Shown here: positions 1 to 6,166 of the stretch, one piece after another
Numbering within the stretch: position 1 is the stretch's first letter
Layout of the letters: each line of letters starts with the position of its first letter
NCBI GenBank assembly: GCA_049519595.1
Contig: JBEKQP010000275.1
Coordinates: 1-6,166 of the forward strand
From: CAWBRT01 sp049519595
GTDB taxonomy: Bacteria > Acidobacteriota > Terriglobia > Terriglobales > Acidobacteriaceae
DNA: 6,166 nucleotides
Direction of reading: 5' to 3'
Program-made: the position numbers and the translations under genes
Notes under the pieces: model-generated
Database searches by the model: none
Seen by the model: the letters and a program-made list of their open reading frames with translations, nothing else
Told to the model about the DNA's origin: nothing

Positions 1-386
1 TCGTGGCCTCGAACCTGTTTGGCGATATTGTCACCGATCTTGGTGCGGCCATCGCCGGCAGCATGGGCTTGGCTCCCAGCGCCAACCTCAACCCCGAGGG
101 CCGTTACCCAAGCCTGTTCCAGGCAATCCACGGCTCGGCGCCGGACATCGCTGGCAAAGGTATCTCCAATCCTATCGCCACCATCTGGTCAGTCTCGATG
201 ATGCTGGATCATCTTGGCGAACTCGAGCTGGGCGCAGCCCTGTTGAAGGCGATCGAAAGCGTGCTTGCCGAAGGCAAGGTTCGCACCCCGGATCTGGGCG
301 GGAAGGCGACGACAAAACAGATGGGGCAGGCGGTCATTGCCGCCCTGCGCAAGCCGAAAAAAGCGGCGAAGACCACTTCTCGCTAA
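1..386 (+). CDS. Tartrate / D-malate dehydrogenase-type beta-decarboxylating dehydrogenase, C-terminal part
   Basis: This is the last 127 complete codons of a gene that begins left of the window; the first full codon is at 3 (GTG, read as internal Val) and the stop is TAA at 384-386. The family oxidises 2-hydroxy acids with NAD and decarboxylates them in the cytoplasm. Visible motifs are ASNLFGDIVTDLG (residues 2-14 of the fragment), whose two Asp (8 and 12) match the divalent-metal ligands of the family, and HGSAPDIAGKGISNP (43-57), the NAD-binding loop. The segment LAPSANLNPE (23-32) and the stretch IWSVSMMLDHLG resemble TtuC/DmlA (tartrate, D-malate) more than LeuB or isocitrate dehydrogenase. 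The exact substrate cannot be fixed from this fragment. A short basic tail (KPKKAAKTTSR) closes the protein. The gene is convergent with the next one and is followed by a strong hairpin. Confidence 0.88.
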   Translation, partial: VASNLFGDIVTDLGAAIAGSMGLAPSANLNPEGRYPSLFQAIHGSAPDIAGKGISNPIATIWSVSMMLDHLGELELGAALLKAIESVLAEGKVRTPDLGGKATTKQMGQAVIAALRKPKKAAKTTSR

Positions 387-442
387 AGCCGTTAAAGCCA
401 GAGCCCAACTGGCTTGGCATTGGTAGTTTTGCGGGCAACAGA

Positions 443-480
443 AAAGCCGCTGGAGCTGCCTCCGGCGGCTTTCGGTTTTT
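443..480. terminator. Rho-independent terminator between convergent genes
   Basis: The arms 443-455 and 460-472 pair as a 13-bp stem (AAAGCCGC then T-G wobble then GGAG) around a four-base loop at 456-459. On the plus strand it is followed by TTTCGGTTTTT, a good tail for the dehydrogenase, whose stop lies about 57 bases upstream. Read on the minus strand it lies about 26 bases past the phosphoesterase stop, with only a short T tract (TTTTC), so it may serve both genes but is stronger for the plus strand. Confidence 0.85.
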
Positions 481-497
481 GGCCGTCCAAGGCCGCG

Positions 498-1964
498 TTA
501 CGGTTCCATTGGCGAAACTTCGAGCGCGAAGCTGCAAGCCCGGTTGGTCAACTGCGTCGGCAGCACCGGCGGAGTGGCCAGCGCCGGGGTGGTAAAGTCG
601 AACATCTCCGTCATGTCGTCTTGCGATGCATCGCGCTTAGTCAGCGGAGCCAGATTGAAGCGTGTCTCGATGAACTTCAGAATCGAGGTGTTTTCGCGTG
701 GGACGTGGGAAACAAATCCCGGCTTTATCCATGGCGACACGACCGTCAGCGGCACCCTGAATCCGGAGCGCGTGAAGCTGCCTGTGGTAGCTGTCCCTGG
801 GTCTTCCGAAAGGATCGGAGCAATGTTATCCGGCGCCGCCACCGTGATCGGCGGAACGTGATCGTAAAGCCCACCATGCTCGTCGTAGGAGAGAAAGAAT
901 ACGCCGGTTGGATAGTAGGAGCTGTTGATGAACGCGTTGATAAAACCGGAGGTCTCCAGAGCGCCAACCTGAATGTTGTCCTCCGGGTGCTCATCATACC
1001 CGGAGCCGTCGCTTTCAATGAACGAGACGACCGGCAATGTTCCGTTCTGCAGGTCGGTGAAATACTCGGTGACCGGAACGATCTGGCTGGGGTTGGTTTT
1101 CGATACGTTGAACCCGGTGATATTCAGGCCCTGGGGAACCGGGATAGTCGGAATGTAATAGTATTTCCAACTGAGTCCGGCAGCCGTCAGGCGGTCAAAG
1201 ATGGTGAGCGCCGTCTGCGGAATCGGTCCGAAATCGACGTTGCCGTAGGAACTCGCCCCCATAATGTACATGCGGTTCACCGGACTGCGGGCACCGACAG
1301 AGGCAAACTGGCGGTCGCTGGTCGCATACTGGGTCGCCAGCTCATAGTAATAGGGCAGGTCGGTCCAGTCGTAGTAACCCATCGCGCGCGTCCCGTTGGG
1401 GTCGTCCGGACGGTTCGGCAGGGTCTTCATGAACCCGTCCAGCTTGCCGCCGGCGTATTGCGTAATGCTGGCGCCCCAGGCGGGCGTGATCGCATCGGTG
1501 CACGCTGTCTGGTAATGGTACGGTTGGATCGGGTTGCCGGCCAGATCCTTGAGGACGACGTTGAGCGGCAGCGCTTCCACCTGCGGGTTCGTTATCCCTT
1601 TGACCGTCTTCTGATACGCGTTCAGCATGCCGAAGTAGCTGTCAAACGAGCGGTTTTCCTGCAACATGAAAACGACGTTCTGAATGACGTTAATGGTGCC
1701 GATGCCGGGCAAGGTTGTCGTTCCGCCGCCGGTCGTCGTCCCGCCACCGGTTGTCGTCCCGCCACCGGTTGTCGTTCCGCCGCCGGTTGTTGTGCCGCCA
1801 CCGGTTGTCGTGCCACCGCCAGGGCTATCAGTGCTGCCGCCGGTCGAGGTTTGCGTGCTTGAGTTACCGGAACTCCCGGAACCGCAGCCTGTCTGGGTTA
1901 AGCTTACGGAGAGCAAACCTGCCAACATCCCCGCCAGAAACATCAACTTTGCAATTCGATACAT
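498..1964 (-). CDS. Exported phosphoesterase (phospholipase C / AcpA-like acid phosphatase family)
   Basis: This 488-residue protein belongs to the phosphoesterase family that includes bacterial phospholipase C and Francisella AcpA, which hydrolyse phosphate esters outside the cytoplasm using a metal. Residues 1-26 are a signal peptide: short basic start (MYRIAK), hydrophobic core, then Cys27 in LTQTGC, a lipobox-like but atypical site. Residues 28-48 are Ser/Thr/Gly-rich, 49-84 are (GGGTTT)6, and the catalytic domain starts near 90. Conserved blocks are QENRSFDSYFG (102-112; Glu103 and Asn104 match metal ligands), RSPVNRMYIMGAS (226-238; Ser227 is the candidate nucleophile by position), ESDGSGYDEHPEDN (317-330) and SYDEHGGLYDHVPP (359-372; Asp361 as likely metal ligand). 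Residue roles are transferred from the family, not shown here. ATG at 1964 gives an intact signal peptide; the preceding AGGTG sits only two bases away, a poorly spaced ribosome site. Substrate (phospholipid or other monoester) is unknown. It appears to be transcribed alone, with a terminator on each side. Confidence 0.88.
   Translation of the reverse strand: MYRIAKLMFLAGMLAGLLSVSLTQTGCGSGSSGNSSTQTSTGGSTDSPGGGTTTGGGTTTGGGTTTGGGTTTGGGTTTGGGTTTLPGIGTINVIQNVVFMLQENRSFDSYFGMLNAYQKTVKGITNPQVEALPLNVVLKDLAGNPIQPYHYQTACTDAITPAWGASITQYAGGKLDGFMKTLPNRPDDPNGTRAMGYYDWTDLPYYYELATQYATSDRQFASVGARSPVNRMYIMGASSYGNVDFGPIPQTALTIFDRLTAAGLSWKYYYIPTIPVPQGLNITGFNVSKTNPSQIVPVTEYFTDLQNGTLPVVSFIESDGSGYDEHPEDNIQVGALETSGFINAFINSSYYPTGVFFLSYDEHGGLYDHVPPITVAAPDNIAPILSEDPGTATTGSFTRSGFRVPLTVVSPWIKPGFVSHVPRENTSILKFIETRFNLAPLTKRDASQDDMTEMFDFTTPALATPPVLPTQLTNRACSFALEVSPMEP
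1713..1820 (-). repeat. Six in-frame 18-bp tandem repeats encoding (GGGTTT)6
   Basis: Six adjacent 18-base units (1713-1730, 1731-1748, 1749-1766, 1767-1784, 1785-1802, 1803-1820) differ only at a few, mostly wobble, positions. They encode residues 49-84 of the phosphoesterase, each unit giving Gly3-Thr3. The segment should act as a flexible, possibly surface-exposed spacer between the signal/lipidation region and the catalytic domain. Because the unit is a multiple of three, loss or gain of copies would alter length without breaking the frame. Confidence 0.95.
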
Positions 1965-2044
1965 GGCACCTACCAGGAAGCTTTCTAGCCTGCAGGTGCT
2001 TGGAATCAGAACAGCAGCTCTGAGTTGTATTTGAAGTTAATACC

Positions 2045-2061
2045 GTGCAGGTAAATTGCAC
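2045..2061. promoter_or_regulatory. Spaced inverted repeat upstream of phosphoesterase gene, possible operator
   Basis: GTGCA (2045-2049) and TGCAC (2057-2061) form a dyad with a 7-base AT-rich spacer, about 80 bases upstream of the phosphoesterase ATG and overlapping the weak promoter candidate. This geometry suits a dimeric regulator, but 5-bp arms occur by chance and no known box is recognised. Confidence 0.2.
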
Positions 2062-2133
2062 AATTGGGAAAGGGCCGTCCGGGCGCGAGCAGCGTCCCAC
2101 GGCTGGAAAGTGGGTCGGGACGTGCACATCTTT

Positions 2134-2169
2134 GCCTGGCATGCGCGCAAAGCCTGACATGCGCGCAAA
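2134..2169. repeat. Two-copy 18-bp tandem direct repeat
   Basis: GCCTGGCATGCGCGCAAA (2134-2151) is followed immediately by GCCTGACATGCGCGCAAA (2152-2169), with one mismatch. Each copy contains the palindrome GCGCGC. The second copy supplies the four A residues that form the T tract of the clpC terminator on the minus strand. It is non-coding. It may be a slippage duplication or a paired protein-binding site. Confidence 0.85.
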
Positions 2170-2200
2170 ACGAAAGCCGCCGGAGATTCCGGCGGCTTTC
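2167..2200 (-). terminator. Rho-independent terminator of clpC
   Basis: The arms 2172-2184 and 2188-2200 form a perfect 13-bp stem (GAAAGCCGCCGGA with its complement) around a 3-base loop. On the minus strand the hairpin begins about 34 bases after the clpC stop and is followed by GTTTTG, a short U tract. The core sequence is nearly the same as that of the terminator at 443-480. Confidence 0.85.
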
Positions 2201-2233
2201 CCCAAACTAAGGGCTGGTTGGCCCCACTCGATT

Positions 2234-4681
2234 TCAGTTGTAAAGCAGCGCTCCGTCCTTCTTTTCCTCGCCCACCTCGCGATAGTAAAGCTGGTTGTTC
2301 TCGAGGTAGACCTCAAGGAACGCCGGACGCGTCTTGATGGTGCCCTGTATGAGCGCCTCAGACAGCGGATCCTCGATGTACTTCTGCAGTGCCCGGCGCA
2401 GCGGACGCGCACCGTAGCTGCGGTCGGTAATTGTTTTGTCGAGAATCCACTTCCGCGCATCTTCTGTTACGGTAATCGTGATCGCCCGCTGCGACAGATT
2501 CTGGTTCAACTGCGCCACCATCAGTTCCACGATCTGGATCAGATCCTGCTCGGTCAGCGCCTGGAAGATGATCACTTCGTCGATACGGTTCAGGAACTCG
2601 GGGTTGAAGGTCTTCTTGACCTCTTGTTTCACCAACTCCTCGACTTTATCGGAAACCGTCTCTTCCTTATCGCTCTGGAAGCCAAGCCCGCTACGCTTCA
2701 TCAGGTGACGCGCGCCGATGTTCGAAGTCATGATGATGATCGCGTTCTTGAAGTCGACCGTGTTGCCGAGCCCGTCGGTGAGTTGGCCGTCTTCAAAAAC
2801 CTGAAGCAGGATATTAAAAACATCCGGATGCGCCTTCTCGATCTCATCCAGCAAGACCACCGAATAAGGCGCGCGCTTCACGCGCTCGGTCAACTGGCCG
2901 CCCTCTTCGTAGCCGACGTATCCCGGAGGCGAGCCGATCAGCTTGCTCACCGAGTGTTTTTCCATGTACTCGGACATATCAAAACGTATCAGCGATTTCT
3001 CCGTGCCGAACATGAACTGCGCCAGTGTGCGCGCGACTTCGGTCTTGCCGACGCCGGTCGGACCCAGGAAGAGGAATGAACCAATAGGACGGTTCGGGCT
3101 CTTCAGACCAGCGCGCGAGCGGCGGATGGCGCGAGACAGGGCCGAAATGGCCTTCTCTTGCGAGATGACCCGCTTGTGCAGCTCCTCTTCGATGCGCAGC
3201 AGCTTCAGCGACTCTTCTTCCTTGATTGAGGAAATCGGCACGCCCGTCCAGCGCGAGACCACTTCCTCGATGTCTTCGCGGGTCACGATGCCCGTCGAAG
3301 TTTCATCGAGATGATACTTATCCCGAAGAGCACGCAGGTTCTCGCGCTCCTTCCGTTCTTCGTCGCTGTAGAAGCGCGCCTTTTCGAACTCGTGGTTCGC
3401 AATGGCGTTCTCCATGCGGTGGACGATGAACTTGATCCGCTTCTGGACCTCGGTGATCTCCTCCGGCAAGGCAGTCTGGCGCAGTTTCACGCGAGCACCG
3501 GCCTCGTCGATGAGGTCAATTGCCTTATCGGGCAGGAAGCGGTCGGGAATATAACGGTTGGAATGCGACACCGCGAATTCGATCGCATCCTCCGTGTAAC
3601 TTACGGCATGAAACTTCTCGTAGCGGTCCTTGATGCCGCCCAGAATCTTTTTGGCATCCTCTTCGTTCGGTGGCGGCACTTTGACGGCTTGAAAACGGCG
3701 CTCCAGCGAGCGATCCTTCTCAATCGATTTGCGGTATTCAGCGGGCGTCGTCGCGCCTATACACTGAATTTCGCCACGCGAGAGAGCAGGCTTCAGGATG
3801 TTGGCCGCGTCGAGCGAGCCCTCGGCCGAACCGGCGCCCACCAGCGTGTGCAGCTCGTCGATGAAGATGATGCAGTTCTGCGACTCCATCAACTCCTTCA
3901 TGATGGTCTTGAGCCGTTCCTCGAACTGGCCGCGATACTTTGTCCCGGCAACAATCAGAGAAAGATCAAGTCCCAGGATGCGCTTGTCCGCCAGGAACGA
4001 AGGCACCTCGCCGTCGGCGATTCGCTGTGCCAAGCCTTCCACAATTGCGGTTTTGCCCACGCCGGGCTCGCCAATCAGCACCGGGTTGTTCTTGGTTCGG
4101 CGGCAAAGGATCTGAATTGCCCGGTCGACTTCCTGGTCGCGGCCGACTAGAGGATCAAGCTGATTCTCCATGGCCGACTGCGTCAGATCGCGCGAGAACT
4201 CAGCCAACAGCGACGATTCGCGGTTGCGCTGCGGCTGTGCCTGCACCTTCTCTTGCGTCGTGCGCTGCATTTCCTCGCGAATGGTCTGGAGCTTCAGTCC
4301 GCGCTCGTGCAGAATCTCGGCGGCAAAGCATTTTTCTTCTCGCAACAGTCCAAGGAGCAAGTGTTCCGTGCCGATGTGCTTGTGCGAGAGACGCTCAGCC
4401 TCCTCCGCTGCATAGGCGAGCACACGTTTGCATTCATTGCTCAGCGGCAGGTCGACGCTGGTCGAAACCTTCTCGCGGATCGTGGTGTGCCCCTCGATTT
4501 GCTTGCGGATGGAGTCCACCGACGAATGCTGCCGAAGGAAACGATTGGTCAGAGCCTTATCCTCGCGCAGCAGTCCAAGCAGCAGGTGCTCCGTTTCAAT
4601 GTATGGAGAACCAAACTGGCTTGCTTCATAGCGTGCAAAGAAAATCACGCGCCTGGCTTTTTCGGTGTACCGTTCAAACAT
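2234..4681 (-). CDS. clpC: ClpC-type ATP-dependent Clp protease ATP-binding subunit
   Basis: This is a complete 815-residue Hsp100 unfoldase, close to the usual ClpC length, which threads proteins into the ClpP peptidase in the cytoplasm. Two N-terminal Clp_N repeats span about 1-65 and 78-140, each with a TEHLLLGLLRE block. The first AAA+ module has Walker A GEPGVGKT (204-211), pore loop KYRG (248-251) and Walker B IIFIDE (271-276). A short M domain with a UVR-like coiled segment covers about 408-450, much shorter than in ClpB. The second module has Walker A GPTGVGKT (540-547), pore loop GYVG (587-590), Walker B VVLLDE (608-613), an arginine finger in NRID (Arg699) and sensor-2 GARPLRR (757-763). 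LGF at 666-668 matches the ClpP-docking tripeptide, arguing for ClpC over the disaggregase ClpB. The ATG at 4681 has a GGAG seven bases upstream. No ctsR, mcsA, mcsB or clpP is adjacent, and no CIRCE or CtsR-like box is evident upstream. Confidence 0.97.
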   Translation of the reverse strand: MFERYTEKARRVIFFARYEASQFGSPYIETEHLLLGLLREDKALTNRFLRQHSSVDSIRKQIEGHTTIREKVSTSVDLPLSNECKRVLAYAAEEAERLSHKHIGTEHLLLGLLREEKCFAAEILHERGLKLQTIREEMQRTTQEKVQAQPQRNRESSLLAEFSRDLTQSAMENQLDPLVGRDQEVDRAIQILCRRTKNNPVLIGEPGVGKTAIVEGLAQRIADGEVPSFLADKRILGLDLSLIVAGTKYRGQFEERLKTIMKELMESQNCIIFIDELHTLVGAGSAEGSLDAANILKPALSRGEIQCIGATTPAEYRKSIEKDRSLERRFQAVKVPPPNEEDAKKILGGIKDRYEKFHAVSYTEDAIEFAVSHSNRYIPDRFLPDKAIDLIDEAGARVKLRQTALPEEITEVQKRIKFIVHRMENAIANHEFEKARFYSDEERKERENLRALRDKYHLDETSTGIVTREDIEEVVSRWTGVPISSIKEEESLKLLRIEEELHKRVISQEKAISALSRAIRRSRAGLKSPNRPIGSFLFLGPTGVGKTEVARTLAQFMFGTEKSLIRFDMSEYMEKHSVSKLIGSPPGYVGYEEGGQLTERVKRAPYSVVLLDEIEKAHPDVFNILLQVFEDGQLTDGLGNTVDFKNAIIIMTSNIGARHLMKRSGLGFQSDKEETVSDKVEELVKQEVKKTFNPEFLNRIDEVIIFQALTEQDLIQIVELMVAQLNQNLSQRAITITVTEDARKWILDKTITDRSYGARPLRRALQKYIEDPLSEALIQGTIKTRPAFLEVYLENNQLYYREVGEEKKDGALLYN

Positions 4682-4688
4682 TTAGCTT

Positions 4689-4692
4689 CTCC
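4689..4692 (-). promoter_or_regulatory. Ribosome binding site of clpC
   Basis: On the minus strand GGAG precedes the clpC ATG by seven bases, which is good spacing. Together with the canonical N-terminus (MFERYTEKAR) it fixes this start codon. Confidence 0.7.
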
Positions 4693-4799
4693 GCAGCTCC
4701 CCCGATCATTAGTCTTGCCCAGTCTTTTTGAGCCGTCCGTATGATCCGGAGCCTGAACCCTGCCCAACCTGATTGTCGTCCTATCCCGGTGATGCATCC

Positions 4800-4827
4800 A
4801 ATAAATAATTCAAATACACTCCAGCAA
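4800..4827 (-). promoter_or_regulatory. Weak candidate promoter for clpC in an AT-rich patch
   Basis: On the minus strand TTGCTG (4822-4827) and TTTATT (4800-4805) are separated by 16 bases, matching the housekeeping consensus at 3 of 6 and 4 of 6 positions. The patch (about 4800-4830) is the most AT-rich stretch in the lolD-clpC gap and lies about 120 bases upstream of clpC. The rest of the 203-base gap (4682-4884) shows no gene, and no terminator is visible after lolD, so read-through from lolD remains possible. Confidence 0.25.
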
Positions 4828-4884
4828 TTTGCCCGCCGTTCTCTTTCAACTTCTGGCCTACGTGCGAATTCCTCTCTGCACCCG

Positions 4885-5592
4885 CTATGCCGGCAAAGAT
4901 TCCGGCGCAATTTCTTCGACTCGGCCGCTATGCAGCACCAGCACGCGGTGACAGCGCCTCGCAAACGCGGCGTTATGCGTAACAATCAGGGATGTCAGCT
5001 GGTAGCCAGAATGTAGTCTGGCGATCAGATTGAACACTGCATCCGCCGTGCGGCTGTCGAGGTCACCCGTTGGCTCATCGGCCATGAGCAACTTGGGCCG
5101 CGTCACCAAGGCCCGAGCGAGGGACACTCGCTGCTGCTCGCCTCCGGAAAGCTCGCCTGAACGGTGATGGCCGCGATCGGTCAGCCCCACTTCGTGCAAC
5201 CACGCGCCAGCTTCGGCTTCTGCCTTTCGTCTGCTCCATCCCCTTAGCAGCAAAGGCATTGCGATGTTCTCAAGGGCCGTGAATTCTGGCAGCAAGTAAT
5301 GGAACTGCCACACAAAGCCAATTTCGCGGTTACGAAACTCGGCAGCGGCTTCCTGGGACAACGCCTCAAGATTGCGGTTGTCGAAGTATACGTTACCTCT
5401 GGTCGGCCTATCAAGTGTGCCGATCAAGTGAAGCAGCGAGCTCTTTCCCGCTCCCGATTCGCCCACAATCGCCAGCATCTCTCCCTTACGAACTTGGAAC
5501 GACAGGTTATCAAAGAGCACTAAGTCGGAGTTTCCCGAACGGAAGACCTTTGTCAGGCCCTCCACGCGCAAAAAAAACTCACTCTCGGTCAT
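4885..5592 (-). CDS. lolD: LolD-type ABC transporter ATPase (lipoprotein release)
   Basis: This complete 235-residue ATPase should power the LolCDE complex, which extracts lipoproteins from the inner membrane and hands them to LolA. It has Walker A GESGAGKS (44-51), Q-loop Gln96 in FVWQFHYLLPEFTALENI (93-110), a block characteristic of LolD and related MacB-type ATPases, signature LSGGEQQRV (148-156), Walker B LLMADEP (168-174), D-loop GDLD (176-179) and H-loop His206. The QFHYLLPEF form favours LolD over MacB. The partner permease fragment lies just upstream on the same strand, supporting the assignment. The ATG at 5592 fits the family length, but no well-placed ribosome site is visible: the nearest GGAG is 13 bases before the ATG. 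The stop is TAG at 4885-4887, and no terminator follows it. Confidence 0.92.
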   Translation of the reverse strand: MTESEFFLRVEGLTKVFRSGNSDLVLFDNLSFQVRKGEMLAIVGESGAGKSSLLHLIGTLDRPTRGNVYFDNRNLEALSQEAAAEFRNREIGFVWQFHYLLPEFTALENIAMPLLLRGWSRRKAEAEAGAWLHEVGLTDRGHHRSGELSGGEQQRVSLARALVTRPKLLMADEPTGDLDSRTADAVFNLIARLHSGYQLTSLIVTHNAAFARRCHRVLVLHSGRVEEIAPESLPA

Positions 5593-5803
5593 TGGATGCG
5601 GATGGCTCCAATCCCGGTTCAGGTTTCCTGCCGGTTAATTCCGGCCGCTGAACCCTTATGAAGAATTAGAACACGCATGGCAGCCCAAATGCGCGTTTTC
5701 TGCCGAGAAGCATCGCGGGCGACACGGCGCTCTGCCTGCGTGATTCTAGCGGTCTTCTGTTTCTTGGAATCTATCGCCCGATTTTTGGAACTTGGCGGAA
5801 CTT
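5593..5803. other. Intergenic gap between lolC/E-like permease and lolD
   Basis: This 211-base gap separates two genes that are usually tightly packed. I find no supported gene, tRNA or T-tailed terminator in either strand. A GCCGG-TTAATT-CCGGC inverted repeat (5630-5645) lies about 38 bases upstream of the lolD start, with arms too short to interpret. A convincing promoter was not found: TTGGGC with a following TAATTC (minus strand, near 5665-5690) has poor spacing and consensus match. Confidence 0.6.
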
Positions 5804-6166
5804 CTATTCGTATCGTAACGCTTCGGCTGGCAGGATTCGCGAGGCGGAGTACGACGGGTAAATAGTTGCGATCAAGCTGATTCCGAGGGCAACCAAAGCA
5901 ACGAGAAGGCCGTCGAGCGGTCGCGGCGCGAACGGCACGTAGTCGATTGAGTAAACCTCAGCGGAGAGCGAGATCAGGTGATAATGCCCGCCCGCCCAGG
6001 AAAGCCCATAGCCGACGACGAGACCGATCACGGTGCCGATCACGCCGATCAGCACGCCTTGCAGAATGAAGATGCCGCGCACCTGCGACCTTTTGGCCCC
6101 CATCGAAACCAGCACGGCAATGTCTTTGGCCTTTTCCATGACCATCATGATCAGCGAGATCAGGAT
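5804..6166 (-). CDS. LolC/LolE-family lipoprotein-releasing permease, C-terminal part
   Basis: The last 120 codons of a minus-strand permease are present; the reading frame stays open to the right edge (the six residues before the first visible Met are ILISLI), so the true start is outside the window. The order is the end of a transmembrane helix (about 1-10), a cytoplasmic coupling segment EKAKDIAVLVSMGAKRSQVR (11-30) that in this family contacts the ATPase, a long hydrophobic helix (about 31-56), an external loop with SAEVYSIDYVPF (68-79), a last helix (about 85-103) and the tail PSYSASRILPAEALRYE. This is the FtsX-like C-terminal domain of LolC/LolE proteins. Whether it is LolC, LolE or a fused LolC/E type cannot be told from this fragment. 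Stop is TAG at 5804-5806. Confidence 0.9.
   Translation of the reverse strand: MLISLIMMVMEKAKDIAVLVSMGAKRSQVRGIFILQGVLIGVIGTVIGLVVGYGLSWAGGHYHLISLSAEVYSIDYVPFAPRPLDGLLVALVALGISLIATIYPSYSASRILPAEALRYE

Larger units (their letters stand above)
1965..2233. other. Intergenic region between clpC and the phosphoesterase gene
   Basis: This 269-base gap holds, from the clpC side, the clpC terminator, an 18-bp tandem duplication, and then the leader of the phosphoesterase gene (minus strand). I see no gene in it: the open frame crossing 1864-2460 on the minus strand lacks any recognisable domain and overlaps both neighbours. A minus-strand TATTAA near 2037-2042, with TTGTGC 15 bases before it, is a weak promoter candidate for the phosphoesterase gene. 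Confidence 0.6.

Noticed and set aside
1713..1820. CRISPR-like array
   Set aside because: The 18-bp units are directly adjacent with no spacers and lie in frame inside a gene encoding a Gly/Thr linker.
414..1862. Long 482-codon plus-strand open frame antisense to the phosphoesterase gene
   Set aside because: It starts inside the terminator region, has no recognisable domain, an Arg-rich composition and a repetitive C-terminus that is only the complement of the GGGTTT repeats. The opposite strand carries clear catalytic motifs.
1864..2460. 198-codon minus-strand open frame bridging clpC and the phosphoesterase gene
   Set aside because: It overlaps the start of one gene and the end of the other in another frame, crosses a terminator and is Arg/Ser-rich with no family resemblance.
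2045..3079. 344-codon plus-strand open frame antisense to the clpC 3' end and its terminator
   Set aside because: It runs through the clpC hairpin and reads as the complement of conserved AAA+ sequence; it has no domain of its own.
4682..4884. Heat-shock control elements upstream of clpC (CIRCE, CtsR box, sigma-32 promoter)
   Set aside because: GTTGAAA (minus strand, near 4850) resembles a sigma-32 -35 element, but no CCCAT-type -10 follows, and no TTAGCACTC or GGTCAAA pairs are present.
4889..4906. GCCGG...CCGGC inverted repeat at the lolD 3' end as a terminator
   Set aside because: It lies inside the coding sequence before the stop, has 5-bp arms and no T tract after it on the minus strand.

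Overview
The window reads as ordinary chromosome from a diderm bacterium with moderately high GC. The best guess is Acidobacteriota (class Terriglobia, Koribacter-like). The clues are a ClpC-type unfoldase together with a LolCDE-type lipoprotein exporter, a Gly/Thr-rich linker on a secreted phosphoesterase, and GC-rich terminators built on an AAAGCCGC...GCGGCTTT core. This placement is inferred from family resemblance and was not searched.

Layout from left to right: (1) the 3' end of a plus-strand NAD-dependent beta-decarboxylating dehydrogenase of the tartrate / D-malate dehydrogenase type, ending at 386; (2) a strong hairpin terminator at 443-480 between convergent genes; (3) a minus-strand secreted phosphoesterase (phospholipase C / AcpA-like acid phosphatase family, 498-1964), with an atypical lipoprotein-like signal and six in-frame 18-bp repeats encoding (GGGTTT)6; (4) a 269-bp gap with a spaced inverted repeat, a tandem 18-bp duplication and the clpC terminator; (5) minus-strand clpC (2234-4681), complete with both AAA+ modules and a ClpP-docking LGF tripeptide; (6) a 203-bp gap with an AT-rich patch that may hold the clpC promoter; (7) minus-strand lolD (4885-5592); (8) a 211-bp gap with no recognisable gene; (9) the C-terminal part of a minus-strand LolC/LolE-family permease, running off the right edge.

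From the right edge the minus-strand order is lolC/E, lolD, clpC, phosphoesterase. The permease and LolD should form one inner-membrane complex that extracts lipoproteins for the outer membrane. ClpC is an independent protein quality-control unfoldase that needs ClpP, which is not in the window. The phosphoesterase is an exported enzyme and could be a Lol client if it is truly lipidated; that link is speculative. No RNA gene, transposon, CRISPR array or phage feature was found, no gap without a gene exceeds 300 bases, and I see no convincing new system. The points most worth a look are small: the repeat linker, the tandem duplication beside the clpC terminator, the non-canonical lipobox and the unusually wide lolC/E-lolD spacing.
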